Positions 6,166 through 12,458 of a DNA stretch of 12,458 nucleotides are shown piece by piece. Made by a program: the position numbers and the translations under genes. How positions within the stretch are numbered: position 1 is the first letter of the stretch; each line of letters opens with the position of its first letter. The stretch spans positions 1 to 12,458 of the forward strand of contig JAIXSW010000270.1 in the NCBI GenBank assembly GCA_027484495.1, given 5' to 3'. Under the pieces are notes generated by a model. It saw only the letters and a list, made by a program, of their open reading frames with translations, was not told the DNA's origin and made no database searches. Origin of the DNA: Gammaproteobacteria bacterium (GTDB lineage: Bacteria > Pseudomonadota > Gammaproteobacteria > Enterobacterales > Alteromonadaceae).

Positions 6166-7920
6166 TCATTTTTGGTCACCGATGTTCAAGGGCGAATAAT
6201 GAAAGTCACGTAATGCCGGGCCATCGGCCTCGCATTCTGGTAAGCGCGCTTGATCCATCAACAACACCCAATCTACCCGATGCGCAAAACCTACATGCAC
6301 TACTTCCGCCGGGTCATAACACTGCCCATCCAGTAGTTGCTTATCAATAAGTACAACCGCCTTCGGATGATTAGTCTGCCAACGATATGCAGCCGCAATT
6401 TGTTCTTTCAGAGGGCTATGAAAGCCAAAATGAGTCACTGGATAAGGCGAAAACAATACAAATTGTTCGGCAAAATCCACCAGTACAAGCTCCGTATCTG
6501 CAGGTAGCTGTTTTTGCATCGCCGTGAAGACATGTTTAGGTGTTTTGACGCTCTCGAGCATGTTGTAGCCCCAGGTGCTGTATAGCAACCAGAACAGGCT
6601 GATAAATAGCGGCCAGCTCAGCCAGAGTTTGGCGCGCCGGGTAATTGCAAGTATCAATACTCCGACAACTCCCAGCGTTACAAGAAAAAACCAAGGAGTT
6701 ACATCAAATTTATCAGTCAATTTGGTCGCGGCTTTCAGGCTAAGAACACCGGCTAAGCCGAGTAAGCAGAAGATAGTCGACAGCAGAGCGACCAGCCCCC
6801 ATAGCCAGCGATTGAGCCCCTTGCGTTGCAATAGCCGCTCTAAATATGGTGCAGCAATCAACGCCAGCATCGGCAAGGCAGGCAGAATATAAACCCCACG
6901 TTTCCCAGGGCTGACGGCAAAAAAAATTAAAACCAGAACAATCCAGGATAATGGCAACAAAACTCGACCATCAAACCGTTTCAATGCTTGCCACCACTGC
7001 GGCACCAACCAGGGTATTGCCAGACTAAGCGGCAGCCAAAATACTGGAATCACTTCGACCAAGTAGTACCAAAACGGTTTGATGTGATGCCATGAGTCGG
7101 CATAGCGGGTGACGGTTTGTTTCCATAAGATATTGTCGCGGTATTGCAGTAACATCGGGTCTTGGCTTTGCGCGACCTGAATGAGCATCGGGAAAAACCA
7201 GCAGCCGATAGTCAGCAGCATCACGATGGGGCCCAGCAGCCAACGTAAACTATTCCCCGACGCAGGTCGAATGATAAGAGCGCCCGGCCACGCGAGGCGA
7301 TACCAGATGTAAGGTAACAGCATCAGCGCGGGTAAAAAACCAACCCCTTTGGTAATTACTCCTAATCCCATAGCGACCCAGGCCATGTAATACCAGCGCC
7401 ACAAGCCGTCAAAGAGCATAAAACGCAGCAAGCCGTAACAACCAATGGTAATGAAAGCGCACACCATGGCGTCAATTTGAGCGGTTTTAGCTTGTAAGGT
7501 GAACTGCAAACTAAACAGCAGCAACCAGCCAGCAGTGAGGCCAATTTGAGGGCTCCATAATCTGGAACCTAAATCAACGATCAAAAATAAAGAGAGCAAT
7601 GCTCCCAATGCTGAAGGGAGCAAAAATGCCAGGTTCAGTGAGTCGGTCAACTGATAAAACAGGGCAATAGCCCACATAAAAACAGGCGGTTTATCCGGAT
7701 AGTATTCGCCTGCACGACTGGGGAAAAACCATTGACCGCTGTCGACCATTTCTTTAGCAATCAGTGCAAATCGAGGTTCATCTGCCGGCCAAGGGTCGCG
7801 CAGGCCAGTACCGGTTACAATCAATAAAACGGCAAAGGCCCCAAACAGCCATATCTGCTGCTGAATAGTCTTTTGCTGGTACCAAATGATGAGACGCTCA
7901 ATCATTGCTGTCTTCATCAT
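6166..7920 (-). CDS. GT39 (ArnT-like) membrane glycosyltransferase using a polyprenyl-phosphate sugar
   Basis: The protein has 584 residues, with a first membrane span at about 23-40, then a loop carrying the family's catalytic acidic pair in DPWPADEPRFA (Asp47, Glu48) and the YYPDKPPVFMW motif (73-83; the Lys matches the conserved lysine of ArnT). About ten further hydrophobic segments follow, then a soluble periplasmic domain from about residue 480. This is the GT39/PMT_2 plan of enzymes that move a sugar from undecaprenyl phosphate to lipid A or another periplasmic acceptor. The acceptor and sugar cannot be told; it is too divergent to call arnT, and no arnA or arnB genes are here. The ATG at 7920 overlaps the stop of the previous gene (ATGA), implying translational coupling; the frame extends 26 codons upstream but only into that gene. 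Confidence 0.9.
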   Translation of the reverse strand: MMKTAMIERLIIWYQQKTIQQQIWLFGAFAVLLIVTGTGLRDPWPADEPRFALIAKEMVDSGQWFFPSRAGEYYPDKPPVFMWAIALFYQLTDSLNLAFLLPSALGALLSLFLIVDLGSRLWSPQIGLTAGWLLLFSLQFTLQAKTAQIDAMVCAFITIGCYGLLRFMLFDGLWRWYYMAWVAMGLGVITKGVGFLPALMLLPYIWYRLAWPGALIIRPASGNSLRWLLGPIVMLLTIGCWFFPMLIQVAQSQDPMLLQYRDNILWKQTVTRYADSWHHIKPFWYYLVEVIPVFWLPLSLAIPWLVPQWWQALKRFDGRVLLPLSWIVLVLIFFAVSPGKRGVYILPALPMLALIAAPYLERLLQRKGLNRWLWGLVALLSTIFCLLGLAGVLSLKAATKLTDKFDVTPWFFLVTLGVVGVLILAITRRAKLWLSWPLFISLFWLLYSTWGYNMLESVKTPKHVFTAMQKQLPADTELVLVDFAEQFVLFSPYPVTHFGFHSPLKEQIAAAYRWQTNHPKAVVLIDKQLLDGQCYDPAEVVHVGFAHRVDWVLLMDQARLPECEADGPALRDFHYSPLNIGDQK

Positions 7921-8636
7921 CTCTGCTCTTCGGTTGATAGGGAGACAATCGTGGGAGGTGATTGTTTGCTGATACGGTACTGCTGATACAAGTGCCAACT
8001 TAACAAGCTAGAAAAAGCGAACAATGCCAAGCTGAGTCCAATTTTCCAACCTGATTGCAGCAGCACACCTTTACCCATTAGGGAAAACACCAGCATTTGT
8101 GGAACATATCCAATCACAGAGCCAGACAAAAAAGGTAAAACTGCCACCGAACTCATTCCTGCCAATACATTGGTCAGCATGTTGTTACCTACAGGCAGTA
8201 GCCGGAGCACCATGGCTTTTTTGCGAGGGTGATCGTACACAAAAGCATCAAGTTGACTAACCCGTTTGGAAAAAAAATGCTGGGCAAAAGGACGCGCAAA
8301 TACTCTGACTAACAAGACGGTTAACAGACAGCTGAAGCTAACGGCCAGCATCGATAAGAGTAACCCCTGTAAAAAACCAAAAGCATAACCAGCGAGAAAG
8401 GCTGCTAATTGTCTCGGCAGGCCCATACTGATGAGCAAGGTAGCAACCATCAGGTAATTCAGCATGCCTTGCCAACCGTTATGTTGAGCCTGGTTATCAA
8501 TCCATTGCTGATTGAAGTGAGATGAGTCTGGGGCTTGGTGGGCTGCGAGACTGACAAGAAAACAGATAACAGCCAACATCAAAAGTCGGCCAAATATTTT
8601 TAGCAGTTCCTCGCGGCTTTTGTTATTTATCAGCAC
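7917..8636 (-). CDS. TVP38/TMEM64 family (VTT-domain) membrane protein
   Basis: The protein has 239 residues and several hydrophobic segments: one span at 15-33, then a VTT core of re-entrant loops and spans from about 60 to 215. Family signatures are GLPRQLAAFLAGYAFG (72-87) and RLLPVGNNMLTNVLAG (145-160), the latter the counterpart of the usual R-x-x-P...N...AG motif. DedA/VTT relatives include undecaprenyl-phosphate flippases and lipid scramblases. The proposed start is GTG at 8636 with AGGTG 10 nt upstream; it overlaps the preceding GT2 gene by 14 nt, and the stop overlaps the following GT39 start by 4 nt. Being locked between two enzymes of a lipid-linked sugar pathway suggests a role in flipping or recycling the carrier lipid; that is inference. 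Confidence 0.88.
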   Translation of the reverse strand: MLINNKSREELLKIFGRLLMLAVICFLVSLAAHQAPDSSHFNQQWIDNQAQHNGWQGMLNYLMVATLLISMGLPRQLAAFLAGYAFGFLQGLLLSMLAVSFSCLLTVLLVRVFARPFAQHFFSKRVSQLDAFVYDHPRKKAMVLRLLPVGNNMLTNVLAGMSSVAVLPFLSGSVIGYVPQMLVFSLMGKGVLLQSGWKIGLSLALFAFSSLLSWHLYQQYRISKQSPPTIVSLSTEEQR

Positions 8637-9348
8637 GATGCAATTGCACCTGCTTGCTTCGGCGTTGCAACCACATCACGCCCAGCATATCGACCAGTCC
8701 AACTCCCAACCGGCCCCACATGTTGTAATTTGAAGTGCCAAACTTCCGCTCTCGATGGTTAACTTCAACAATAACAATTTGGCCGCCCAACCGTCTTACC
8801 AGAGCAGGTATGTAGCGATGCATATGATCAAAATAAGGCAGTAATAGAAACGTAGCCCGGGGTAACAGTTTCAAACCACAACCAGTATCTGGTGTTTCAT
8901 CTTTTAATAGCCGGCTGCGTACCGCATTGGCAATTTTTGACTGCCAACGTTTCCAGGCGGTGTCTTTACGGTTTTTGCGATAGCCGGCAATACAAAAATG
9001 CGCACTGGAATTTAACACTTCAGCTTGTTGCATCATCGCAGGAATATCTGCCGGGTCATTCTGCCCATCGGCGTCCATCGTAATAATCCAACGCCCCACA
9101 GCATGTTGTACGCCGTTCCAAACGGCAGTACTTTGACCTGCTGATTTTTGATGTCGGATCACGCGAATTTGCGGAAAAGGGCCCGCAGCTAAGGCGGCTA
9201 AGTAGGAGTAAGTGAGATCAGAACTGGCATCGTCAATATAAAGGATTTCAAATTCAACCCTGCCGTTTAAGACAGTGACAATCTCTTCCACCAGGTGACG
9301 AATATTGTCCTGCTCATTTTTGGCTGGAATGACTACAGATACGTCCAT
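8623..9348 (-). CDS. GT2 polyprenyl-phosphate glycosyltransferase (DPM1/ArnC-like)
   Basis: The protein has 241 residues. It shows the GT-A nucleotide-sugar fold of dolichol-phosphate-mannose-synthase-like enzymes: VSVVIPAKNEQDNI (3-16), the UDP/GDP-binding IDDASSD (38-44), the metal-binding DAD (92-94) in MDADGQNDP, and the acceptor-loop region GCGLKL...HRYIPALVRRLGG. The C-terminus (HRERKFGTSNYNMWGRLGVG) matches the family's R-x-x-G-x-S-x-Y element. Unlike ArnC it has no pair of C-terminal membrane spans, only a short hydrophobic stretch. It should load a sugar from a nucleotide donor onto undecaprenyl phosphate on the cytoplasmic face, supplying the GT39 enzyme two genes downstream. The ATG at 9348 has GGAG about 7 nt upstream. 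The sugar is unknown. It is the first gene of the three-gene unit. Confidence 0.92.
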   Translation of the reverse strand: MDVSVVIPAKNEQDNIRHLVEEIVTVLNGRVEFEILYIDDASSDLTYSYLAALAAGPFPQIRVIRHQKSAGQSTAVWNGVQHAVGRWIITMDADGQNDPADIPAMMQQAEVLNSSAHFCIAGYRKNRKDTAWKRWQSKIANAVRSRLLKDETPDTGCGLKLLPRATFLLLPYFDHMHRYIPALVRRLGGQIVIVEVNHRERKFGTSNYNMWGRLGVGLVDMLGVMWLQRRSKQVQLHRADK

Positions 9349-9649
9349 CTGAGCTCCATCAGGTACAAGGACTTATGCCTTGAACAGCAGTTAAACCAAT
9401 TCAGATGACGTGCGTGTGACAGGTTAGTCCTATGCTAAGGAGCGGCTAGATTAGATTGGTGTCATTCTTTGTCGCGTCGATTGCGCCACAATTTAATGCG
9501 CCAAAGTGACTTCATGTTTTGGACTTTATGGCGATAATCTCCATTTTTCAATGGGAAGTAATAGGGGTTGTTCCTGCAAAGTAGTGAAGCGTGAACAGCC
9601 GAAATGTAAAACTGGTTAGTGCTTACTCTTACGTTAGCCGAGTCGCAAG
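9349..9649. other. 301-bp spacer between the GT2 gene and pmrB, with a possible gene remnant
   Basis: No firm gene or strong terminator is seen. On the minus strand one frame stays open from within the pmrB stop region to a TGA at 9462-9464, and its last part reads like protein (NNPYYFPLKNGDYRHKVQNM, then KSLWRIKLWRNRRDKE). The only ATG (9515) would give 17 residues and lacks a ribosome site; a TTG at 9551 would give 29. It could be a gene remnant or chance. The region also has GCGCCA repeated at 9483 and 9498, with an inverted partner TGGCG at 9529-9533. The promoter of the GT2 operon should lie within it, but I cannot place it. Confidence 0.4.
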
Positions 9650-11044
9650 TTACACAGTGTTTTCTTGACTCTCCAGCATGACCACAAAGCAGCCGTCATC
9701 ATTGATTAGCCATGTTAAATTCATCTGATGGAGCTCTGTTATTTTGCGAACAACAGACAGTCCAAGACCAGAGCCGGCGATGTCCTGATGCACTGTGGCC
9801 CGGAAAAAACGTTCACCCAACCGATCAAGTTTAGGCATTGAATCCTCAGGTAATTGATTGGTGATCGTCAGTTTGCTGTCTGAGAGTGTAGAAAAATACT
9901 CCACTACCACAACACTATTTGGGCAGGCATATTTTGCGGCATTATCCAGCAAATTGCGTAACACGCATTGGAACAACGCAGGTTCTACAAATATCGTCGT
10001 CTCAGCACTCAACCGGATATTCCAACTGACGTTGTCTAAATGCTTGCTTTCAATCTGCCCCATCGCATCGGAAATCAGCCCGAGCAGGGATATCTGCTTT
10101 TTCTCCAGATAGCTGAGATGCTCAAGTTTCTGCATTTCCATCAATTGGAACACCAGATGAGACAGCCGTTTTGTGCTTTTTTGAATCGCTTCGTTGGCCA
10201 GTTTGATTTCATCAGCCGACTGCGCTTTGGCTAAGTTATCCGTGTGTAGCTGGAGAATGGTCAGCGGCGTGCGAAGTTCATGCGAGGCATCGGCAATAAA
10301 GCGTTTTTCTTTGCTGATGTAAGATTTGAGTTCCTCCAACAAGGTATTCACCGCATGCTGAAAAGGCTGTAGCTCCCGGGGAAGCTCCATCTGCAAAGGT
10401 TTTAAATTGGCCGGATCAGTGCCGGCAAGTCTTGCTGACAACTCATTGATTGGCCTTGTTCCCCAATAAACTGTCAGCCACACCAAAATAAAAATCGGAA
10501 TAACAGCAAAACTAAGTGGCACTAACTGATCGATGGTTAGATGAAAGCTCAGTTCACCCCTTACATCCTCCCGTTGTGCTGTGAAAATCCAGACCTTTAA
10601 ATCCTCGGCATACAAACTAAATCCTACCCACTCATACCCATCGAAATTCACCACATGGTAACCCGCGTCCTTTGGTTGTAGTGGATGTGTGCCGGCATTG
10701 GCAGAGCGCAGCAATAACTTGCTGTCCTGGCTCCAGACCTGGACAGCAATTTTGCTCTCATATTTATGCCCTTCCGGGTGACGTTCCTGTGCGGATGTGC
10801 GTTCTATACCATCTTCAATGATCCGCGGTACTTCAATCACATTGTCAAATGAAGGTTTTATCGATGAACTTTCAACTAAAAGGTGTCGCACCAGTCGGGC
10901 ATATTGGGCAAGCTGGGCATCAAACAACTCATCTATTTCGTGATGCGCACTGTAAAAGGTACTCACGCCGGTCACGATCATCAACAGCAAAATCACGCCG
11001 TTAATGCTCAGAAGCAGCATGCGCCGCAAACTTTTAATTTTCAT
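9650..11044 (-). CDS. pmrB: Sensor histidine kinase, PmrB/QseC-like
   Basis: The protein has 464 residues. TM1 is at about 9-31, a periplasmic sensor of about 145 residues follows with a 2CSK_N/QseC-type pattern (VQVWSQDSKLLLRSANAG... GYEWVGFSLY), and TM2 is at about 177-197, followed by a short HAMP-like linker. The HisKA dimerisation box FIADASHELRTP has phospho-acceptor His255. The HATPase_c domain has LLDNAA (Asn368) and GSGLGLSVV (about 423-431). It autophosphorylates and passes phosphate to the adjacent regulator. The periplasmic part has Glu-rich clusters (e.g. EVPRIIEDGIE) that could bind cations, as in PmrB, but no exact ExxE metal motif is claimed. The start overlaps the regulator stop by 11 nt, so the two are translated together. 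PmrB rather than QseC is preferred because of the PmrA box at the operon promoter and the regulator's sequence; the symbol is provisional. Confidence 0.9.
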   Translation of the reverse strand: MKIKSLRRMLLLSINGVILLLMIVTGVSTFYSAHHEIDELFDAQLAQYARLVRHLLVESSSIKPSFDNVIEVPRIIEDGIERTSAQERHPEGHKYESKIAVQVWSQDSKLLLRSANAGTHPLQPKDAGYHVVNFDGYEWVGFSLYAEDLKVWIFTAQREDVRGELSFHLTIDQLVPLSFAVIPIFILVWLTVYWGTRPINELSARLAGTDPANLKPLQMELPRELQPFQHAVNTLLEELKSYISKEKRFIADASHELRTPLTILQLHTDNLAKAQSADEIKLANEAIQKSTKRLSHLVFQLMEMQKLEHLSYLEKKQISLLGLISDAMGQIESKHLDNVSWNIRLSAETTIFVEPALFQCVLRNLLDNAAKYACPNSVVVVEYFSTLSDSKLTITNQLPEDSMPKLDRLGERFFRATVHQDIAGSGLGLSVVRKITELHQMNLTWLINDDGCFVVMLESQENTV

Positions 11045-11702
11045 CGTGATTCTTCAGTGTGTAACCAAAACCGCGGATTGTTTTAATCACATACGCCGCA
11101 GTTTTCTTACGAATATTGTGAATATGGACTTCCAAGGAGTTGCCCTCGTTATCACCATTCCAGCCTGTGTTGATTTCCTCCAAATGCTGCTTGGAGACAA
11201 TTTTTCCCTGATGCAACATCAGCTCTTTGAGTAGCAAAAACTCACGACTGGTCAGGTGGACCGGCTTATCTTTAAAGGTGCAGCTATGTCGTTGGATGTC
11301 TAAGAATAGTTCATGGCTCACGAGAATGTCCTGATGCCGCTGCTGATGCCGCCTCAGAATCACCCGCAGGCGCGCTTCAATCTCTCTGACATCACAGGGT
11401 TTAAGCACATAATCATCAGCTCCGGCATCCAGCGCTTCAATTTTGGTTTCCAGATGATCCCAAGCTGTTAAAACCAGAATGGGCAGCGCTTGCTGGCTGG
11501 CTCTCAGTGTTCTGATCACCGGTAATGCCAAGCCGTCTGGTAAACCAAGGTCTAGGATCATCACATCAAAGCTGCTGCTTTGCGCCGCTTGTAGTGCCTG
11601 CTTCCCGGAGAGACAATGCTCCACGCGATAGTGCAATCGCTCCAGGGCGACTATAAGCCCCTGTGCCAATAATTGATCATCTTCAACCAACAGAATACGC
11701 AT
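11034..11702 (-). CDS. pmrA: OmpR-family response regulator, PmrA-like
   Basis: The protein has 222 residues. The receiver domain (1-118) has the acidic pocket Glu7-Asp8-Asp9, phospho-acceptor Asp51 in LDLGLPDG, Thr79 in LVLTAWD and Lys101 in the LKP motif. One residue is missing after GLPDG relative to most relatives. The winged-helix DNA-binding domain (about 125-218) has LTSREFLLLKEL, the recognition-helix region SLEVHIHNIRKK and the wing TIRGFGYTLK. The opening (LLAQGLIVAL) and the end (RGFGYTL..HDEN) resemble E. coli PmrA/BasR closely. It should bind CTTAAG-type direct repeats, and one such box lies upstream of dgkA, the first gene of this operon. Its ATG (11702) lies 15 nt after dgkA with CCGGAG upstream. 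The symbol is provisional; QseB is the alternative. Confidence 0.92.
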   Translation of the reverse strand: MRILLVEDDQLLAQGLIVALERLHYRVEHCLSGKQALQAAQSSSFDVMILDLGLPDGLALPVIRTLRASQQALPILVLTAWDHLETKIEALDAGADDYVLKPCDVREIEARLRVILRRHQQRHQDILVSHELFLDIQRHSCTFKDKPVHLTSREFLLLKELMLHQGKIVSKQHLEEINTGWNGDNEGNSLEVHIHNIRKKTAAYVIKTIRGFGYTLKNHDEN

Positions 11703-11717
11703 AGAGCAAGCTCCGGT

Positions 11718-12074
11718 TTACCAAAGGATAATCAACCACACTGATACCGCGGCGACCAGCATGGTTAATACTGCCGCCGAGCCGATATCTTTCGCCTTGC
11801 CACTGAGCTCGTGATATTCAGGACCTATCCGGTCGACCACCGCCTCAAGCCCGGTATTCAGAAGCTCCACTACCAACACCAACAACAAAGTTAATACCAG
11901 CAAGGCTCTTTCCATCGCGCTGACGTCGACCCAAAGGGCAAAAGGCAGCAATACGAGTAACGCCATCAGCTCTTGTCTTATGGCAGCTTCAGAGTGCCAA
12001 CTGCTGACAAATCCCTGTTTTGAGTAATTGGCCGCACTGATAAGCCTGCGCCAGCCCTGATGATGATTCTTCAT
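11718..12074 (-). CDS. dgkA: Diacylglycerol kinase, prokaryotic integral-membrane type
   Basis: The protein has 118 residues, the normal length, with an amphipathic N-terminus and three membrane spans. Family signatures are SEAAIRQE (28-35; Glu29), VVELLNTGLEAVVDRIG (68-84) with Glu70 and Glu77 matching the catalytic base and metal-binding Glu69 and Glu76 of E. coli, and YHELSGKAKDIGSAAVL. It phosphorylates diacylglycerol with MgATP to phosphatidic acid in the inner membrane, recycling diacylglycerol left when phospholipid head groups are transferred to other envelope molecules. AAGGAG lies about 6 nt before the ATG. It is first in the dgkA-pmrA-pmrB unit and diverges from an LTA-synthase-like gene, whose reaction would produce its substrate. 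A PmrA box lies about 38 bp upstream. Confidence 0.97.
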   Translation of the reverse strand: MKNHHQGWRRLISAANYSKQGFVSSWHSEAAIRQELMALLVLLPFALWVDVSAMERALLVLTLLLVLVVELLNTGLEAVVDRIGPEYHELSGKAKDIGSAAVLTMLVAAVSVWLIILW

Positions 12075-12111
12075 GAGATCTCCTTAGTCTGAACCATGGT
12101 AAATCATCAGC

Positions 12112-12128
12112 CTTAAGGGAATCTTAAG
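12112..12128. promoter_or_regulatory. PmrA box in the divergent dgkA / LTA-synthase-like promoter region
   Basis: CTTAAG (12112-12117), GGAAT, CTTAAG (12123-12128) exactly fits the PmrA/BasR consensus YTTAAK-N5-YTTAAK. Each half-site is its own complement, so the box reads the same on both strands and can serve both genes. For the plus-strand gene, the second half sits at the -35 position, 18 nt before a possible extended -10 (TGC-TAGTAG, 12147-12152). A -10 for dgkA is less clear. Direct control by the regulator encoded at 11034-11702 is inferred. Confidence 0.8.
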
Positions 12129-12174
12129 TTTGTCTGATTAGGCTGCTAGTAGTTTTCATCAAAGGACGATTTGC

Positions 12175-12458
12175 ATGCGGCACGGTGTTTTTGACAAGTT
12201 AATGAGCGCTTCTATCTGGGGGCCCTATGTGCATCTGGTTCGGATGATTTGGATTGGACTACTCACGTTAAGTCTCAGCCGGTTTGCATTGGTGCTTTGG
12301 CAATATGAGCGGGTGGAGCCGACGCAGTCATTCGGGATGATCATGCTGCAAGGGATTCGGGCCGACTTGATTCTGATGTGCTTATTGGCGGCTATCCCGG
12401 TGTTACTGTCGCTGTTTCTGGCCTGGCCACCTCTTAAACGCAGTTGGTTCCGTTTTAC
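12175..12458 (+). CDS. LTA synthase / MdoB-like phosphoglycerol transferase, N-terminal part only
   Basis: 94 codons are visible before the window ends. AAAGGA lies about 8 nt before the ATG. The visible protein has a polar N-terminus, one hydrophobic span (MIWIGLLTLSLSRFALVLW, about 24-42), a loop, then GMIMLQGIRADLILMCLLAA and a second span to about residue 83. The pattern 'G-x-R-x-D-L' after the first span and before the second is typical of the N-terminal membrane domain of COG1368 (LTA synthase/MdoB-family) enzymes, which transfer phosphoglycerol from phosphatidylglycerol and release diacylglycerol. It does not look like EptA. The catalytic sulfatase-like domain would lie beyond the window and is needed to confirm this. 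Divergence from dgkA and the shared PmrA box support an envelope-modification role. Confidence 0.65.
   Translation, partial: MRHGVFDKLMSASIWGPYVHLVRMIWIGLLTLSLSRFALVLWQYERVEPTQSFGMIMLQGIRADLILMCLLAAIPVLLSLFLAWPPLKRSWFRF

Noticed and set aside
6057..6350. 97-codon plus-strand frame after the AT-rich stretch
   Set aside because: Its second half is antisense to the GT39 gene, it has no ribosome site, and the translation has no recognisable pattern.
7921..7998. Longer N-terminus for the GT39 gene (start at 7998)
   Set aside because: It would lie inside the VTT gene; the ATGA overlap at 7917-7920 is the typical coupled start.
9349..9480. PmrA box upstream of the GT2-VTT-GT39 unit
   Set aside because: Only partial half-sites (CTGAAT, TTTAAC on the minus strand) are present and their spacing is wrong, so control of this unit by PmrA is not supported.

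Overview
The window looks like chromosomal DNA of a Gammaproteobacterium. The tRNA-Arg(CCG) is nearly identical in plan to the enterobacterial one, and DgkA, a PmrA/PmrB-type two-component pair, a PspE-type rhodanese and a COG0523 GTPase all have recognisable gammaproteobacterial forms. The mix of proteins (a TIGR02285-like periplasmic protein, a large membrane-anchored protein of unknown family, an LTA-synthase-like protein beside dgkA) would suit an aquatic Alteromonadales/Chromatiaceae-type organism such as Rheinheimera or Alishewanella; that placement is inference. The first 20 bases are Illumina TruSeq adapter, so the left edge is an uncleaned contig end and base 21 is where biological sequence can begin.

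Left part (21-5591). The contig opens inside the 3' end of an unidentified plus-strand gene (23-280). It is followed by a 672-residue membrane-anchored protein with ankyrin-like stretches (472-2490). A short TPR-like, cysteine-rich protein (2497-2943, minus) converges on it and is preceded by a 36-codon membrane microprotein gene too short for ordinary ORF calling (2967-3077, minus); the two share a good sigma70-type promoter. Divergent from them is a COG0523 (CobW-family) metal GTPase (3249-4301), whose promoter carries a perfect 13-bp palindrome resembling a Zur operator. Convergent with the GTPase is a two-gene minus-strand unit encoding a periplasmic binding-protein-like protein (4737-5591) and an exported single-domain rhodanese (4367-4714).

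Middle (5592-6165). A tRNA-Arg(CCG) gene stands alone with its own promoter and terminator. It is followed by about 265 bp of visibly AT-rich DNA with short repeats and no convincing gene.

Right part (6166-12458) is an envelope-lipid region. A minus-strand, translationally coupled set reads GT2 polyprenyl-phosphate glycosyltransferase, then a TVP38/TMEM64 (VTT-domain) membrane protein, then a GT39 ArnT-like lipid-linked sugar transferase. Upstream, in the same direction, lies dgkA-pmrA-pmrB. Divergent from dgkA is the start of an LTA synthase/MdoB-like phosphoglycerol transferase, cut by the window end. The dgkA/LTA-synthase intergenic region contains a textbook PmrA box, CTTAAG-N5-CTTAAG. 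Its half-sites are self-complementary, so it can serve both transcripts.

Working model (inference): the two-component system senses envelope conditions and autoregulates through this box, together with a head-group transferase that would release diacylglycerol and the DgkA that recycles it. The neighbouring three-gene set would make a polyprenyl-phosphate sugar, may flip it across the membrane, and transfer it to a surface glycolipid. No CRISPR array, transposase, integrase or toxin-antitoxin system was seen.
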